A DNA stretch of 64,000 bases, taken from positions 1,612,001 to 1,676,000 of the forward strand of contig JABFGK010000002.1 in the NCBI GenBank assembly GCA_013112555.1, written 5' to 3'. Below the pieces are notes generated by a model, which was not told the DNA's origin, did no database searches, and saw nothing but the letters and a program-made list of their open reading frames with translations. The position numbers and the translations under genes are program-made. Positions within the stretch are counted from its first letter, which is position 1, and the number at the start of each line of letters is the position of its first letter. Below are positions 17,177-26,911 of the stretch, one piece after another. Source of the DNA: Planctomycetota bacterium. GTDB taxonomy: Bacteria; Planctomycetota; Phycisphaerae; Phycisphaerales; UBA5793.

Positions 17177-18727
17177 ATGTATCAGACCATCAAGGCGGCT
17201 TCACGTGCGATCAAATCCCCCGAGGCGACCGTATGCCTGCACTTTTCCAACTCACGCGGGTTGGACAAGGCTGACAAGGCGTATGACAAATCGGTACGCG
17301 GTGCCCTCAGCGATGCACTCAAGACCCGAAAAGAGTGTACGGGAGCGGCCGGCGAAGCAACCGTGGTCTACACGGGATCCGGCAAGAAGGCAACACGAAC
17401 CATCATCCTCGGCCTGGGTGCTTCAGGACAGGTCAACGCCGATGTCGTCCGCCGGGCGTTCGGGTCGCTGGCGTCTCCACTCCACGCCATGGCCGTGAAG
17501 CGGGTGACCGTTCGAGCCAGTGCCGGCATCTGTGAGGCGCTGGGCGATGAGCCGTTTGCCCGTGCCGTCGGGGAAGGGCTCGGCCTGGGAGCGTTTCGCT
17601 TTGACGATTTCAAGGCAACCATCAAGAACGGCAAAGGCAGCGGGCCCACTGCCCTGACCGCTTCGGTCGAGCGCTCTGACGGCTCCGGTGTTGCCAATGA
17701 CGGGCTCAGCCACGGGTTGAATCTGGCTGAGTCGGCCAACTTCGCGCGGCGTCTGGCAGCCACCCCCCCGAATGTGGCGACCACAACCCACATCGCTGCC
17801 TGTGCTCAGGATCTGGCCAAGCAGTCCGGCGGTACCATGAAGTGCAAGGTCATCAAGGGCAAGGCACTCGAAGACAAGGGACTGGTCGGGTTGATCAATG
17901 TCGGCAAGGCCTCCGAGAACCCGCCGTGCATGATCGAACTGACGTATGAGCCGAAGTCGGCCGGCGTGAAAGGGTGCTGCGACGGGACGGTCCTGCTGGT
18001 CGGCAAGACGATCTGCTACGACACCGGCGGGCTGTCACTCAAGATCAGCAACGGCATGAAGGGGATGAAGTACGACAAGAACGGCGGGATGGCCGTGTTG
18101 GGTGCCATGCATGCTGTCAGTACATGGCTCAAGCCATGCTGCCGGATTGTTGCCCTGCTGCCGGCCGCGGAGAACAGCATTTCAGACGAGGCCTATCGCC
18201 CGGACGACATCCTCACCTATCTGAACGGGGTCACGGTCGAGGTGACCAACACTGACGCCGAAGGTCGACTCGTGCTGGCCGACGGGTTGGCCTATGGCTG
18301 CAAGGTGCATAAGCCGACTGCCATTATCGACATGGCCACATTGACCGGCGGGGTGGTGGTGGCGCTGGGGCAGGCCTATGCCGGGTACTGGTGCGACGAT
18401 GCCACATTGCGCGGCCGGGTCGAGCAGGCCGGTGAGACTGCGGGCGAGCGTGTGTGGCGGCTCCCGTTGACTGAGCCGTACCGCGACATGATGAAGAGCC
18501 AGCATGCTGACATCTGGAACAGTGCTCCCGTGCGGCATGCCCACCCGATCCAGGGTGCGGCGTTCCTGAGTTACTTCGTTGACAGCGGGATCCCCTGGGC
18601 TCACATCGATATTGCCGGCACGTCGGCGACGGACAAGCCGCGTCCGCCGTTTGAGGCCGGCCCGACCGGCTTCGGCGTCCGACTTCTGGCCAACCTGTTC
18701 GAATCATGGTGTACCGAGCGTGATTGA
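17177..18727 (+). CDS. pepA: Leucyl aminopeptidase (M17 family)
   Basis: This 516-residue cytosolic enzyme belongs to the two-metal M17 family, which removes N-terminal residues from peptides. The predicted ligands are Lys277 (LLVGKTICYDTGG), Asp282, Asp300 (MKYDKNGG), Asp360 and Glu362 in NTDAEGRLVLADGLAYG; the catalytic Arg364 is also present. The usual core KxDM-GAA is varied to KYDKNGGMAVLGA. ATG 17177 follows GGAG by twelve bases; the frame is open 13 codons further upstream without family similarity. It overlaps the start of the zinc-ribbon gene by eight bases. Confidence 0.93.
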   Translation: MYQTIKAASRAIKSPEATVCLHFSNSRGLDKADKAYDKSVRGALSDALKTRKECTGAAGEATVVYTGSGKKATRTIILGLGASGQVNADVVRRAFGSLASPLHAMAVKRVTVRASAGICEALGDEPFARAVGEGLGLGAFRFDDFKATIKNGKGSGPTALTASVERSDGSGVANDGLSHGLNLAESANFARRLAATPPNVATTTHIAACAQDLAKQSGGTMKCKVIKGKALEDKGLVGLINVGKASENPPCMIELTYEPKSAGVKGCCDGTVLLVGKTICYDTGGLSLKISNGMKGMKYDKNGGMAVLGAMHAVSTWLKPCCRIVALLPAAENSISDEAYRPDDILTYLNGVTVEVTNTDAEGRLVLADGLAYGCKVHKPTAIIDMATLTGGVVVALGQAYAGYWCDDATLRGRVEQAGETAGERVWRLPLTEPYRDMMKSQHADIWNSAPVRHAHPIQGAAFLSYFVDSGIPWAHIDIAGTSATDKPRPPFEAGPTGFGVRLLANLFESWCTERD

Positions 18728-19004
18728 CGAATACCCGAGCGACGAGGACATCGAGCGCTTCAGCCGTGAGGACGATGAGGATTCCGAGTGGCTGTTGCGC
18801 GGTGAGTGCCGGTGTCAGGAGTGCGGTCGTGTGCTGTACGACGACGCCGATGTCTGCCCGTCGTGCGGGGCCTACCAGCTGGATCTACCGGGATCGCGCA
18901 GCCCCACAGGACATGTTGGTCTCTTTGGAAAGTACCCGTGGCTGTGGGCCTGGGGAGCAATTCTTGCGCTTCTCGGGTTCACGAAAGCCATCGGATTGTG
19001 GTAG
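18720..19004 (+). CDS. Small zinc-ribbon protein with C-terminal membrane helix
   Basis: The product is about 94 residues from GTG 18720 (97 from GTG 18711). It has an acidic N-terminus (DEYPSDEDIERFSRED), a treble-clef zinc ribbon with two CxxC pairs (CQEC and CPSC, about residues 29-50), and a final hydrophobic segment WLWAWGAILALLGFTKAIGLW that would anchor it in the membrane. It overlaps the aminopeptidase stop, so translational coupling is likely. Function unknown; such anchored ribbons are common in planctomycetes. Confidence 0.7.
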   Translation: MIDEYPSDEDIERFSREDDEDSEWLLRGECRCQECGRVLYDDADVCPSCGAYQLDLPGSRSPTGHVGLFGKYPWLWAWGAILALLGFTKAIGLW

Positions 19005-19440
19005 GCTGCCCGCGGGTCGATGGCTGAGTGACGTGTCGCAGAAAAAGGTACGGTTCAGTTACCGTTATCACAGAGATTCGCCCATCTTGTCTTGCGTTTC
19101 GGCCAGGTGATTGCTAGATTGTGAGCAGTGCAGGGAGACCTGTGCTGAGGCGGGTCGACGTTCAGGTGCAATGCGGCCGTCGACCCGTGGATCATCTCAC
19201 CGAAGTTGTTTCCGGCTGAGTTGATTGACACGGTGCACCGGAGGGAACAGTTCGAGAGTCTGAGTATTGTCCGGCTGGATAGCGGCTACTCCTGTTTACA
19301 GCGATCCGTAATTCGCGTGGTAACGTTGGCTGTACTCCACCATTCTTGAATCCGTTTGCTCCGATGTTCTGATGCCTGCAATCGCGCGGAGGCGCACGCT
19401 CCGCGCTGCGTAGTGACTGCCGAGATGGAGAAGTGAATCG
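19005..19440. other. Intergenic region without a gene
   Basis: Nothing coding is convincing in these 436 bases. A weak promoter-like pair TTGCGT (19092-19097) and TAGATT (19115-19120) with 17-base spacing points to the sensor kinase gene. A GGAGAAG ribosome-binding site ends the region. Confidence 0.4.
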
Positions 19441-22400
19441 ATGGCAGCAGGCTCTGATCGTGACAGACGTTTGTCGAACGAGACTCGTCCCGACGATGTC
19501 CCGCACTCGACCGATGGCCGTGTCGACGATCCGGAAGCGATCGGACGAGAGTCACACGTTATTTCTGAGCCGAAAGCGGGCCGGCAGAATATCCAACAGG
19601 ACTCATCGTCTCCCAGGTCCGTGCCACATGCGCACAGCGAGTTCCTCGACCTGGCACTGCAGGCCTCACGGGTTGGGACCTGGTACTTCATCGTTGACGA
19701 ATCGGGTGGCACGAATCGTTGGTGGTCGCCTCAGGCGTCAGCCATCTTTCAACTCGACTCGGAGGAGCCACCGCCGGCGTCTGTGTGGTATTGGCGGCGT
19801 GCCATTCGTCGGTCTGATCATCGTGCAGTCATACGCTGGTTGCGACGCTTGGATGGATCGTCCACATCCCCGGGCCAGGTCCGCTTTCGAGTCCGATTGT
19901 CGGGTGATGAGTTCCGGTGGGTTCTTGTCGAGGCGCGATCACACACGCAGCCGAGCGATGGGAGTCTGGTGGTCGCCGGTACGGTTCGTGATGTGACGAC
20001 CGAGCGAGCGGCGGCGCATCGCTCTCACGAGGAACGGCATCGGTTTCGCGTTCTCATCGAGCAGAGTCAGGACGGGGTGTTCATGATTCGTGATGGGCGG
20101 CTCGTCTCGGTGAATCGTGCGTTTGCCGACCCGCTCGGGTACACGGTGTCTGAGTTGGACGGGGTGGACTATCGTCGACTCGTGGCTCCCGAGGACTGCG
20201 AAGTGGTCGAGCATCGCTACGAGGACCGGATCCGGGGAGGGAATCCGCCGGCGAAGTATGAGTTTCAACTGCTTCATAAGGATGGGGTGACCCGGATTCC
20301 CGTGCGCATGCACGTCGGGCTCGCAGACCTGGACGGCACGCCTGTCAGTATCGGTACCATGCGACTCCTGACGGATGAGGCCGGGGCCTCGGCGGCGTAC
20401 AAGCACCTGCTGACTCACTCCGCTCAGGGGATGGCGTTGATCCAGGGCCATCGGTTCGCGCTGATCAACCCTGCATTTGCCGATATCCTGGGGTACACGG
20501 CCGCCGATCTGGAATCGACTGATTCATCGACCCTGATTCATCCTGATGATCGAGCCGCCTTCGTTGTCCCAAACGATGATTCGAACAATGTGCAGCTCGT
20601 CCGAGTCGTACATAAGAACGGCTCCTATCGAATGCTTGATATTAACTCGATCCGCACGGCCTATCGTGGGCGTCCCGCGCTGGCCATCTCATTTCACGAT
20701 GTTACGGACCGCGCTGTGGAACAGGAGCAACGGCTCGCTGCAGAGTCGTGCGTTGCATCACTGATTGCCTCAAGCCCGGCCCCGATGTTTCTCAAGGATG
20801 AGGCCCTTCGCTACACGCACATCAATGAACACGCACAGCGGGTGTTGGGTCTTCCGAAGGGGTCGCCAGTCGGGCAACGGGATGATGCGCTCTTGCCCGA
20901 GGCTGATGCGCTGCGGTCTCTAGAGGCCGACCGGAGCGCCTTGGACGGGAATCCGGCCGTCACGGAGCATGCATCAGGCAGTGCCTCAACCGGCTCGTTC
21001 CATACGCTGCATCGCGTTCCGGTGCGGAACAGCGAAGATGAGGTTGTCGGTGTTGCCGGAATCGGGATCAATGTTACGGATTCGAGGCGGCTGAAGCATG
21101 CGATGACTGACTCGAAGAAGACGCTGCGTGGTGCGCTGGATGCCGTCCCGATCGGCATTCTCATTATGGAGCCAATCACAGCCCGTCGCCCCGGTGATAC
21201 CGCGCAGGATTACCGGGTTGTGCATTCGAATCAGGCAGCACGCTCGATGCTGGGACTCCCCGCCGACAACACCGCTGCGCTGCTCCTGTCCGATCTGTTT
21301 GCTGACAGTTGGCAATACGGCCTGGCCGAGCGGATCGACACCGTTGCATCGACCGGTCAGGGAAGCGGGTTTGAGCAGATCGTCTGTGTCGATGGCGTGA
21401 ATTCACAGTGGCTTTCGATGACGGTCAGCCGAATTCACGATCGGGTCGCGCTTACGTTCAGCGACACGACCTCCAGCAGACAGGCGATCGAAGCCCTGCG
21501 TCGCTCCGAGCAGAACTACCGCGAGATTTTCGATTGCTCAACCAGTGCCATCTTCGTTCACGATGCCTCGAGTGGAGAGATTACCGACGTCAACAAGGCC
21601 GTCTGTGAGATGTTTCGCGGGCAGCGTGAGGATCTGCTCCGACTTAAGATCGAGGACATCAGCGAGGGCGGGCCGCATTACTCACAGGAGCAAGCCGTCC
21701 AGATGGTCCGACGGGCGTTTGAACAGGGGCGGCACTCCTTTGAGTGGCATGCCAGGCGGCTTGACGGCGACCTGTTCTGGGTGGAGGTCACGCTCGTGCG
21801 GGCTGTGGTTGATGGGGACACAGCCGTCCTCGCATTCGTGCGGGATATTTCCGATCGGAAGCGTGCTGAAGGCGGGCTCACAGCCAGCGAGAAGCGTTTT
21901 CGTGCTGTCTTTGAGCACAGCGGAATTGGGATCCTGTTGGCACACGGCAACGGCTCGATGCTGCGCACGAACCCTGCGTTTTGCAGGTTTGGTGGGTATG
22001 ACGATGGTGATACGAGAGAACTTAATATCTTCGACCTGCTGCATCGCTCGGATCAGCGCCGCTTTCACCGCCAGATCGGTCGGCTGCAAAAGCGGGTGCG
22101 GCCAAGAGTGCAGTTGCACGTCCGGCTGCGTCGCCGTGATGGATCATACTACTGGGCAGGCGTGACCGCATCCTTGTTGCCTGGCAGTGGAGAAGCATCG
22201 GCCTCGGGCAGCACGGACTCACTCGTGCTGTACATGATCACGGATATCAGTGCCCAACGTCGGGCCGAGGCAATACTGCGAGATACCGAGGAGGGATTCC
22301 GGGCACTGGCAGAGTCCATCCCGCATCTCGTCTGGTCGCTGGATGCTGCAGGGCTCCCGGAGTATTGCAACACCCGTGTCTTTGAGTATTACGGGACATC

Positions 22401-23283
22401 AGGGCAGCCCGCCGATCTTCCGGAGTGGCATGTCCATTTGCACCCGGATGATGCGACCACCCAGCGGCCGGCCTGGAAACGCTGCCTGAGTACCGGGCAC
22501 GAATATGTGGCAGAGTGCCGTCTCCTCCGAGCCGGCGACCAGGCGTATCGCTGGCAACTCGTGCGCTTTGTCCCGGTTCGGAATGCGAGCGGAGAGATCA
22601 ATCGGTGGTTTGGGACGGGGACGGACGTGCACGATGCGCGCGATGCGCGTGAGCGAGTCGAGGAACTGGTCGAGTTGGAGCGGGGGCTTCGACGCGAACT
22701 GGATCACCGGGTACGGAACAATTTGACGTCGCTGATCACATTGATCGACCTGGCCGGCCAGACGGCCCGCGATGCCAATGAGTGCGCCGGCTCAATTCGG
22801 GCCCGCGCGCAGACGATGGCCACAATTCACTCACTCCTGACGCGCAGCGGTGATCGGACGGTTGAACTTCGAGCCATATTGATGGCTTTCGTACCGCGCG
22901 ATTGCAAAGGCACGATTGATATCAACGGCCCGGAGGTCAGACTGAATCCGTCTCAGGCTGACAAGATCGGCCTCATCACCAATGAGTTGATGACGAACAG
23001 TCTTGAGTACGGGACACTGGGGATCCGCGGCGGCACGGTCTCAATTCAATGGCACATCGAGCAGCAACACGATGCAAGGCCGGAAGTGTGTATCTGGTGG
23101 CGCGAGCAGGGCGGGATGAATCAACCGGATGCAGCGTCACCCGGAAGCGGTACCAAGATCATCGAAGGGCTGGTCCGCTTCGACCTGAACGGGGTGGTTG
23201 ATCTGCGCTACCCCCCGGAGGGTGCGAATCACCGGCTTCGCTTTCGGCTGGAGCCGGCAGCACCAGGTGTGATCAGCATGTAA
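19441..23283 (+). CDS. Sensor histidine kinase with about eight PAS domains and HisKA_2 core
   Basis: This 1280-residue soluble kinase begins with a ~55-residue low-complexity leader. About eight tandem PAS/PAC modules follow, starting near residues 60, 200, 320, 440, 560, 690, 818 and 948; examples are DGVFMIRDGRLVSVNRAF and GMALIQGHRFALINPAF. The transmitter is HisKA_2/HWE-like, with His1089 in RRELDHRVRNNLTSLITLI and an ATPase domain with LITNELMTNSLEYG. This class often signals to stress or light regulators. No response regulator is adjacent; the convergent neighbour is a Ser/Thr kinase with its own sigma factor. GGAGAAG precedes ATG 19441. Ligands are unknown. Confidence 0.88.
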   Translation: MAAGSDRDRRLSNETRPDDVPHSTDGRVDDPEAIGRESHVISEPKAGRQNIQQDSSSPRSVPHAHSEFLDLALQASRVGTWYFIVDESGGTNRWWSPQASAIFQLDSEEPPPASVWYWRRAIRRSDHRAVIRWLRRLDGSSTSPGQVRFRVRLSGDEFRWVLVEARSHTQPSDGSLVVAGTVRDVTTERAAAHRSHEERHRFRVLIEQSQDGVFMIRDGRLVSVNRAFADPLGYTVSELDGVDYRRLVAPEDCEVVEHRYEDRIRGGNPPAKYEFQLLHKDGVTRIPVRMHVGLADLDGTPVSIGTMRLLTDEAGASAAYKHLLTHSAQGMALIQGHRFALINPAFADILGYTAADLESTDSSTLIHPDDRAAFVVPNDDSNNVQLVRVVHKNGSYRMLDINSIRTAYRGRPALAISFHDVTDRAVEQEQRLAAESCVASLIASSPAPMFLKDEALRYTHINEHAQRVLGLPKGSPVGQRDDALLPEADALRSLEADRSALDGNPAVTEHASGSASTGSFHTLHRVPVRNSEDEVVGVAGIGINVTDSRRLKHAMTDSKKTLRGALDAVPIGILIMEPITARRPGDTAQDYRVVHSNQAARSMLGLPADNTAALLLSDLFADSWQYGLAERIDTVASTGQGSGFEQIVCVDGVNSQWLSMTVSRIHDRVALTFSDTTSSRQAIEALRRSEQNYREIFDCSTSAIFVHDASSGEITDVNKAVCEMFRGQREDLLRLKIEDISEGGPHYSQEQAVQMVRRAFEQGRHSFEWHARRLDGDLFWVEVTLVRAVVDGDTAVLAFVRDISDRKRAEGGLTASEKRFRAVFEHSGIGILLAHGNGSMLRTNPAFCRFGGYDDGDTRELNIFDLLHRSDQRRFHRQIGRLQKRVRPRVQLHVRLRRRDGSYYWAGVTASLLPGSGEASASGSTDSLVLYMITDISAQRRAEAILRDTEEGFRALAESIPHLVWSLDAAGLPEYCNTRVFEYYGTSGQPADLPEWHVHLHPDDATTQRPAWKRCLSTGHEYVAECRLLRAGDQAYRWQLVRFVPVRNASGEINRWFGTGTDVHDARDARERVEELVELERGLRRELDHRVRNNLTSLITLIDLAGQTARDANECAGSIRARAQTMATIHSLLTRSGDRTVELRAILMAFVPRDCKGTIDINGPEVRLNPSQADKIGLITNELMTNSLEYGTLGIRGGTVSIQWHIEQQHDARPEVCIWWREQGGMNQPDAASPGSGTKIIEGLVRFDLNGVVDLRYPPEGANHRLRFRLEPAAPGVISM

Positions 23284-23432
23284 CAATCAATACATAGAGA
23301 CATGACGCCGGAGAAAGTCCGGCAAGCCGAGCGCTCTGGACCGAGGCCATCTTGTTCCATGTTCGTGGCGTCGATCCAGTCGTGATCGGGGTCGGGATGA
23401 ATGAGTCCGGGGGATGCTACCGTGCTCGGCGT

Positions 23433-25610
23433 TTACCGGTCTTTCACGTGCGCCAGCAGCAAGTCGCCGTTGATACGTGCCGGGTCAATCGCCTCGTACA
23501 GATTATTCCAGACAATGATCCGCTGCCCCATCCGGAGCAGCTGCATGGTCTTGTGTGCCTCCTCGGCACGCTCGCTGTCCCCTTTGGCCAGCAGCAGGAG
23601 GTACAGATCACGCCAAGTGAGCGGGCTTGACGGCCCGTCGGCGAGATGCCGAAGTTCCAGCGCACGCTCAAATGCTGCGATCGCTTCATCGTGCCGGTTC
23701 AACTTCTCGTAGGCTCGACCGCGGAGTTCGATGGCCTCGATCAGCAGTGAGTGAGTCGGTTCGACCTCGAGCGCCTGGAGGTCATTGACGACGCCAGACA
23801 CGATCGACGACGCTTCATCAAAGCGGTCGCAATAAAACAGGGCGTCGGCATAGTTCTTTCTGAGGCTGATCTCACGTTGCAAGGCGGCCTCATTGCCTTG
23901 ATGGATCAACTCGGCAAATCGGCCGTGTTCGGTCGATGCGATGGCCTCGGTGGCCAGCTGCAGTGCTTCCTCATACTTCTTGGTGCCGATGAGGATGTCG
24001 CCGTAAATGTCGTAGAGCCACTGGCGCCCGGGCCCCTCCCGCGGTATCTCCTGTGCGTCAAAGGCCATTCGTATGAACACCTCTGCACGGTCCGGGGAGT
24101 AGTATTGATAGTACTTCTGGCCGACGACGGTACAGAAGTTATACCTCAGCCCGTCGACGAAGGGGGTCATCTCCGGGTTCTTGCCCGTCCAATCGGCCAC
24201 CTTCTTCTCGATCAGCCCCTCTGCCATCACGAGTTCATCGTGCAAACTCAGGTTCGCTCGGCTCGGGGAGTCGATCATATAGGTTAGAGCGAATTGGCCG
24301 CCGACCTCCGCAGCCGTCTTCCATCCGTCGCTCTCAAACTTCTTGACGTTGGTCGTGTGCTCGGCCACCCGCCATCCGACCAGGACGAGAAGCGCGAGTA
24401 CGATCCCCATGACTGCGGCCATCGTTGTATGTCGACGCAGCAAATGCTTGGCGCGGTAGCAGCCGATGAACGGGCGTGCGTGAACCGGCGCACCGGACAG
24501 GAAGCGTCTGAGGTCTGCGGCAAAGTCGGCGGCAGTTGCATATCGATGCTGTGGCTCTTGCGCGAGCGCCTTCATAATGACGAACACCAGATCGATCGGG
24601 AGTGATGGCGCGTCCTGGCTGAGTTCTCGCGCCAGGGTCGTCGATCGGCTCGCAAGAGCCTCCCGAACGCTCAGCCCGTCGATGTCGTGTGGGGGTCGGC
24701 CGGAGAGCACTTCGTAGGCCACCGCACCGAGCGAGTAGACGTCACTGCGCCGCGTGGCGGGTTCGAGGCTGTCGGACTGCAGGGCCAGCTGCTCGGGGCT
24801 CATGTATTGAAGCGTCCCCTCAACCTGATCGTGAACAGCCTCATTAGAGGCTGAGTCCACACCACTGTGCGACAAGAGCGATGCAATACCGAAATCGAGC
24901 AGGCGAACCAGCCCCTTTCGGTCAACGATGATGTTTTCAGGCTTCAGGTCCCGGTGGATGATGCCGCAGTCGTGGATCTGGTGAACGATCTCAGCAGTGG
25001 ACGCGAGCAGGGCGACCAGTTGCGCGGTGGTCAGGTTATTTTGTGTTATATGTTCATGGAGCGACAGGCCGTCAATGTGCTCCATCACCAGGTATGGCTG
25101 CTGCGTCCCGTCGTCATGCTCAAGGATTCCGACTTCATAGACATGCACCACCGACGGGTGCTGTGCCATAGCGATTTTCTGGGCCTCGTCGATGAGTTTC
25201 GATCGGGTATCCCCCGGTGAAAAAGTCGTATTAAGTTTCTTGATGGCGACGGTACGGTGTGGATTGGTTTGAAGGGCTTCGTAGACGATCCCCATCCCGC
25301 CATAGCCGAGCAGGCCGGTGACGCGATACGAGCCGAAGTACGCTGTAGTGTCATCGTCAGGTGGCAGGGAGCTGAGCCCGGATGCCATGGCGTCAGCACT
25401 GTATCCGCCGCTCTCGGTGATCGTGATGCGGTTGATACAAATGGAGAGCGAGTCGGCTGCCGCGAGCAGTGTCAGGACCGTTTCTGCCAGGTGTGGATTC
25501 TCTGCCCTGAGCGATTTGATTGCCTCGTCGCGCTGCGTGCCCGACAACTCGGCCAGGCGGTCGAAGGCGTGGCGAATCTGCTCGAAAGAGAGTGAATCCT
25601 TCCGGATCAT
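23433..25610 (-). CDS. Transmembrane Ser/Thr protein kinase with TPR region
   Basis: This 725-residue protein has a short helical N-terminus and a Hanks-type kinase domain (about 93-370). It shows the Gly loop GYGGMGIVYEA, VAIKKL, catalytic Asp221 in HRDLKPENI, DFG in LLDFGIASLL, and the activation-end motif GTLQYMSPEQL. A membrane helix follows at about 395-415 (MAAVMGIVLALLVLVGW), and then a C-terminal region with TPR-like helices (EALQLATEAI, HDEAIAAFERAL). The start overlaps the stop of the sigma factor gene by four bases. This pairing of ECF sigma with kinase is typical of planctomycetes and suggests that the kinase controls the sigma factor. Confidence 0.92.
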   Translation of the reverse strand: MIRKDSLSFEQIRHAFDRLAELSGTQRDEAIKSLRAENPHLAETVLTLLAAADSLSICINRITITESGGYSADAMASGLSSLPPDDDTTAYFGSYRVTGLLGYGGMGIVYEALQTNPHRTVAIKKLNTTFSPGDTRSKLIDEAQKIAMAQHPSVVHVYEVGILEHDDGTQQPYLVMEHIDGLSLHEHITQNNLTTAQLVALLASTAEIVHQIHDCGIIHRDLKPENIIVDRKGLVRLLDFGIASLLSHSGVDSASNEAVHDQVEGTLQYMSPEQLALQSDSLEPATRRSDVYSLGAVAYEVLSGRPPHDIDGLSVREALASRSTTLARELSQDAPSLPIDLVFVIMKALAQEPQHRYATAADFAADLRRFLSGAPVHARPFIGCYRAKHLLRRHTTMAAVMGIVLALLVLVGWRVAEHTTNVKKFESDGWKTAAEVGGQFALTYMIDSPSRANLSLHDELVMAEGLIEKKVADWTGKNPEMTPFVDGLRYNFCTVVGQKYYQYYSPDRAEVFIRMAFDAQEIPREGPGRQWLYDIYGDILIGTKKYEEALQLATEAIASTEHGRFAELIHQGNEAALQREISLRKNYADALFYCDRFDEASSIVSGVVNDLQALEVEPTHSLLIEAIELRGRAYEKLNRHDEAIAAFERALELRHLADGPSSPLTWRDLYLLLLAKGDSERAEEAHKTMQLLRMGQRIIVWNNLYEAIDPARINGDLLLAHVKDR

Positions 25611-26170
25611 GGAGCACGCTCCCCGTCGGCGGAAAGATGGTTGGCGATCCAGCCCTTCGCGTAATGCCAGTCCTCACTGACGGTCCTTGGCGAGACGCCG
25701 AGGTAGGTGGAGATATGAGCATCCGACATGCCCGCAAAGATTTTCATCACGGCAACGCGTTCGTATCTGGGGCGTTGTCGCTTGAGCATGCCGAGCGCCT
25801 CATCCAGGATGAGGATGTCGATGATCATCGGCTGCCGGGCATCCTCGATCGTATCCGCCAGCACGAGACAGCGGGCCCCTTTCCCCCCGCGTTTCTGTGC
25901 CGTGCGCTTGCGGATGTGGGAGCAGAGGAAGCGCCGTATGACGGTGGCTGCGAGTGCGAGGAACTGGGCCTGCGTTTCAATATTGAGTTTGTTGCGGCCG
26001 TTGCAAAGTTTGATATAGGCTTCGTTGACGACGGCCGTTGGGCGCAGGGTCGGGGATCGGCATGAGTTTGCATTCAGGATCGACGAGGCAATCCGCTTCA
26101 GCTCCGGATAGAGCGCGACGATCCATTGGTTGATACGCTCAGAGTTTGGGTGTTCCGCCTGGCCGTCCAT
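25607..26170 (-). CDS. ECF-family RNA polymerase sigma factor
   Basis: At 187 residues this is an ECF sigma factor with only regions 2 and 4. Region 2 is seen in LYPELKRIASSIL, TAVVNEAYIKL and FLALAATVIRRFLCSHIRKR. Region 4 helix-turn-helix is AVMKIFAGMSDAHISTYLGVSPRTVSEDW. The sequence is of the planctomycete type that is encoded with a Ser/Thr kinase, and the kinase gene overlaps its end by four bases. No anti-sigma factor gene is present, which suggests that control is through the kinase. Confidence 0.9.
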   Translation of the reverse strand: MDGQAEHPNSERINQWIVALYPELKRIASSILNANSCRSPTLRPTAVVNEAYIKLCNGRNKLNIETQAQFLALAATVIRRFLCSHIRKRTAQKRGGKGARCLVLADTIEDARQPMIIDILILDEALGMLKRQRPRYERVAVMKIFAGMSDAHISTYLGVSPRTVSEDWHYAKGWIANHLSADGERAP

Positions 26171-26705
26171 ACCCGCTCCCTCTCACTTCCCAATGTGATC
26201 CGCAAAATAGCAGCGGTGTGTTCGGGGAATTCCGACGAGTTTTCGTTGCGCTCGCTCCTGTTCGAGTGCGATCAGTAAGGTAGGAGCGCATCACGCCACG
26301 AAGCCGGCTCGGACTAACTTCGAGCCCTGGTGATGCTGTATCATGCGAATGCAAGGCGCTGCACAACTGTGTTCGTGCACGAATTGTGCTGAGTGATACC
26401 CACGAATCATGCTACGCAGCGCACAGACTTCGTTCCAAGTCATACAGAGGGGCGAGGCGGCATTATAAGTACTGATATACTCATTCTTATATCCAAGATA
26501 GTTGTGAGTGACCAGTGTCATCGCCGGCCTGGGTGTTTCGGCAACTGCCCCCGGCCTGTGTGTGTGTGGCGATCGGTCAACCGCCTGCATGAGCAAGGGG
26601 GAGGAAGGGGGAGGGGGGAGCCGGGGGAGAGCGGGGGGGTGGAGAAGTTGCCGTGAGACGGGAGGGTTACGGGAGCGGCCCGATTGAGCATCTGCCGCTT
26701 GTGAA
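26171..26705. other. Intergenic region with AT-rich patch and G-rich tract
   Basis: No gene is supported. An unusually AT-rich stretch lies at 26462-26508, on an otherwise G+C-rich background. A purine run at 26597-26645 has five separated G5-G7 blocks on the plus strand. Read as RNA downstream of the minus-strand tRNA it is C-rich and G-poor, like a Rho-utilisation site. Confidence 0.45.
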
Positions 26706-26790
26706 TGCCGGAGGAGGGACTCGAACCCTCACGCCCTATACGGGCAACGGATTTTGAATCCGTCGCGTCTACCAATTCCGCCACTCCGGC
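26706..26790 (-). tRNA. tRNA-Leu (CAA)
   Basis: The minus strand folds as a class II tRNA. The acceptor stem is GCCGGAG/CTCCGGC, with a D-arm containing AATTGGTAGACGC. The anticodon loop is TTCAAAA (anticodon CAA, decoding UUG), with a long variable arm GCCCGTATAGGGC and T-arm GAGGG-TTCGAGT-CCCTC. The discriminator base is A and no CCA is encoded. Confidence 0.96.
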
Positions 26791-26817
26791 TTGGGTGCGC
26801 ATCGCGGTTTGCGGCCC

Positions 26818-26845
26818 ATTATAGCCTGTTTGTACAAGGTGTCCG
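26818..26845 (-). promoter_or_regulatory. Putative sigma-70-type promoter of tRNA-Leu
   Basis: On the minus strand a perfect TATAAT (26818-26823) lies 16 bases downstream of CGGACA (26840-26845) and 28-33 bases before the tRNA 5' end. Spacing and position fit a housekeeping promoter. Confidence 0.55.
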
Positions 26846-26911
26846 TTCCGCTGGGTGCGTTCGAAGGACGCGGGGGGTGGTCGATGTGCGTGTGAGAGAT
26901 CATCCGCCCGC

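Noticed and set aside
26462..26508. AT-rich patch as a replication origin or att site
   Set aside because: No DnaA boxes, integrase gene or duplicated tRNA end were seen.
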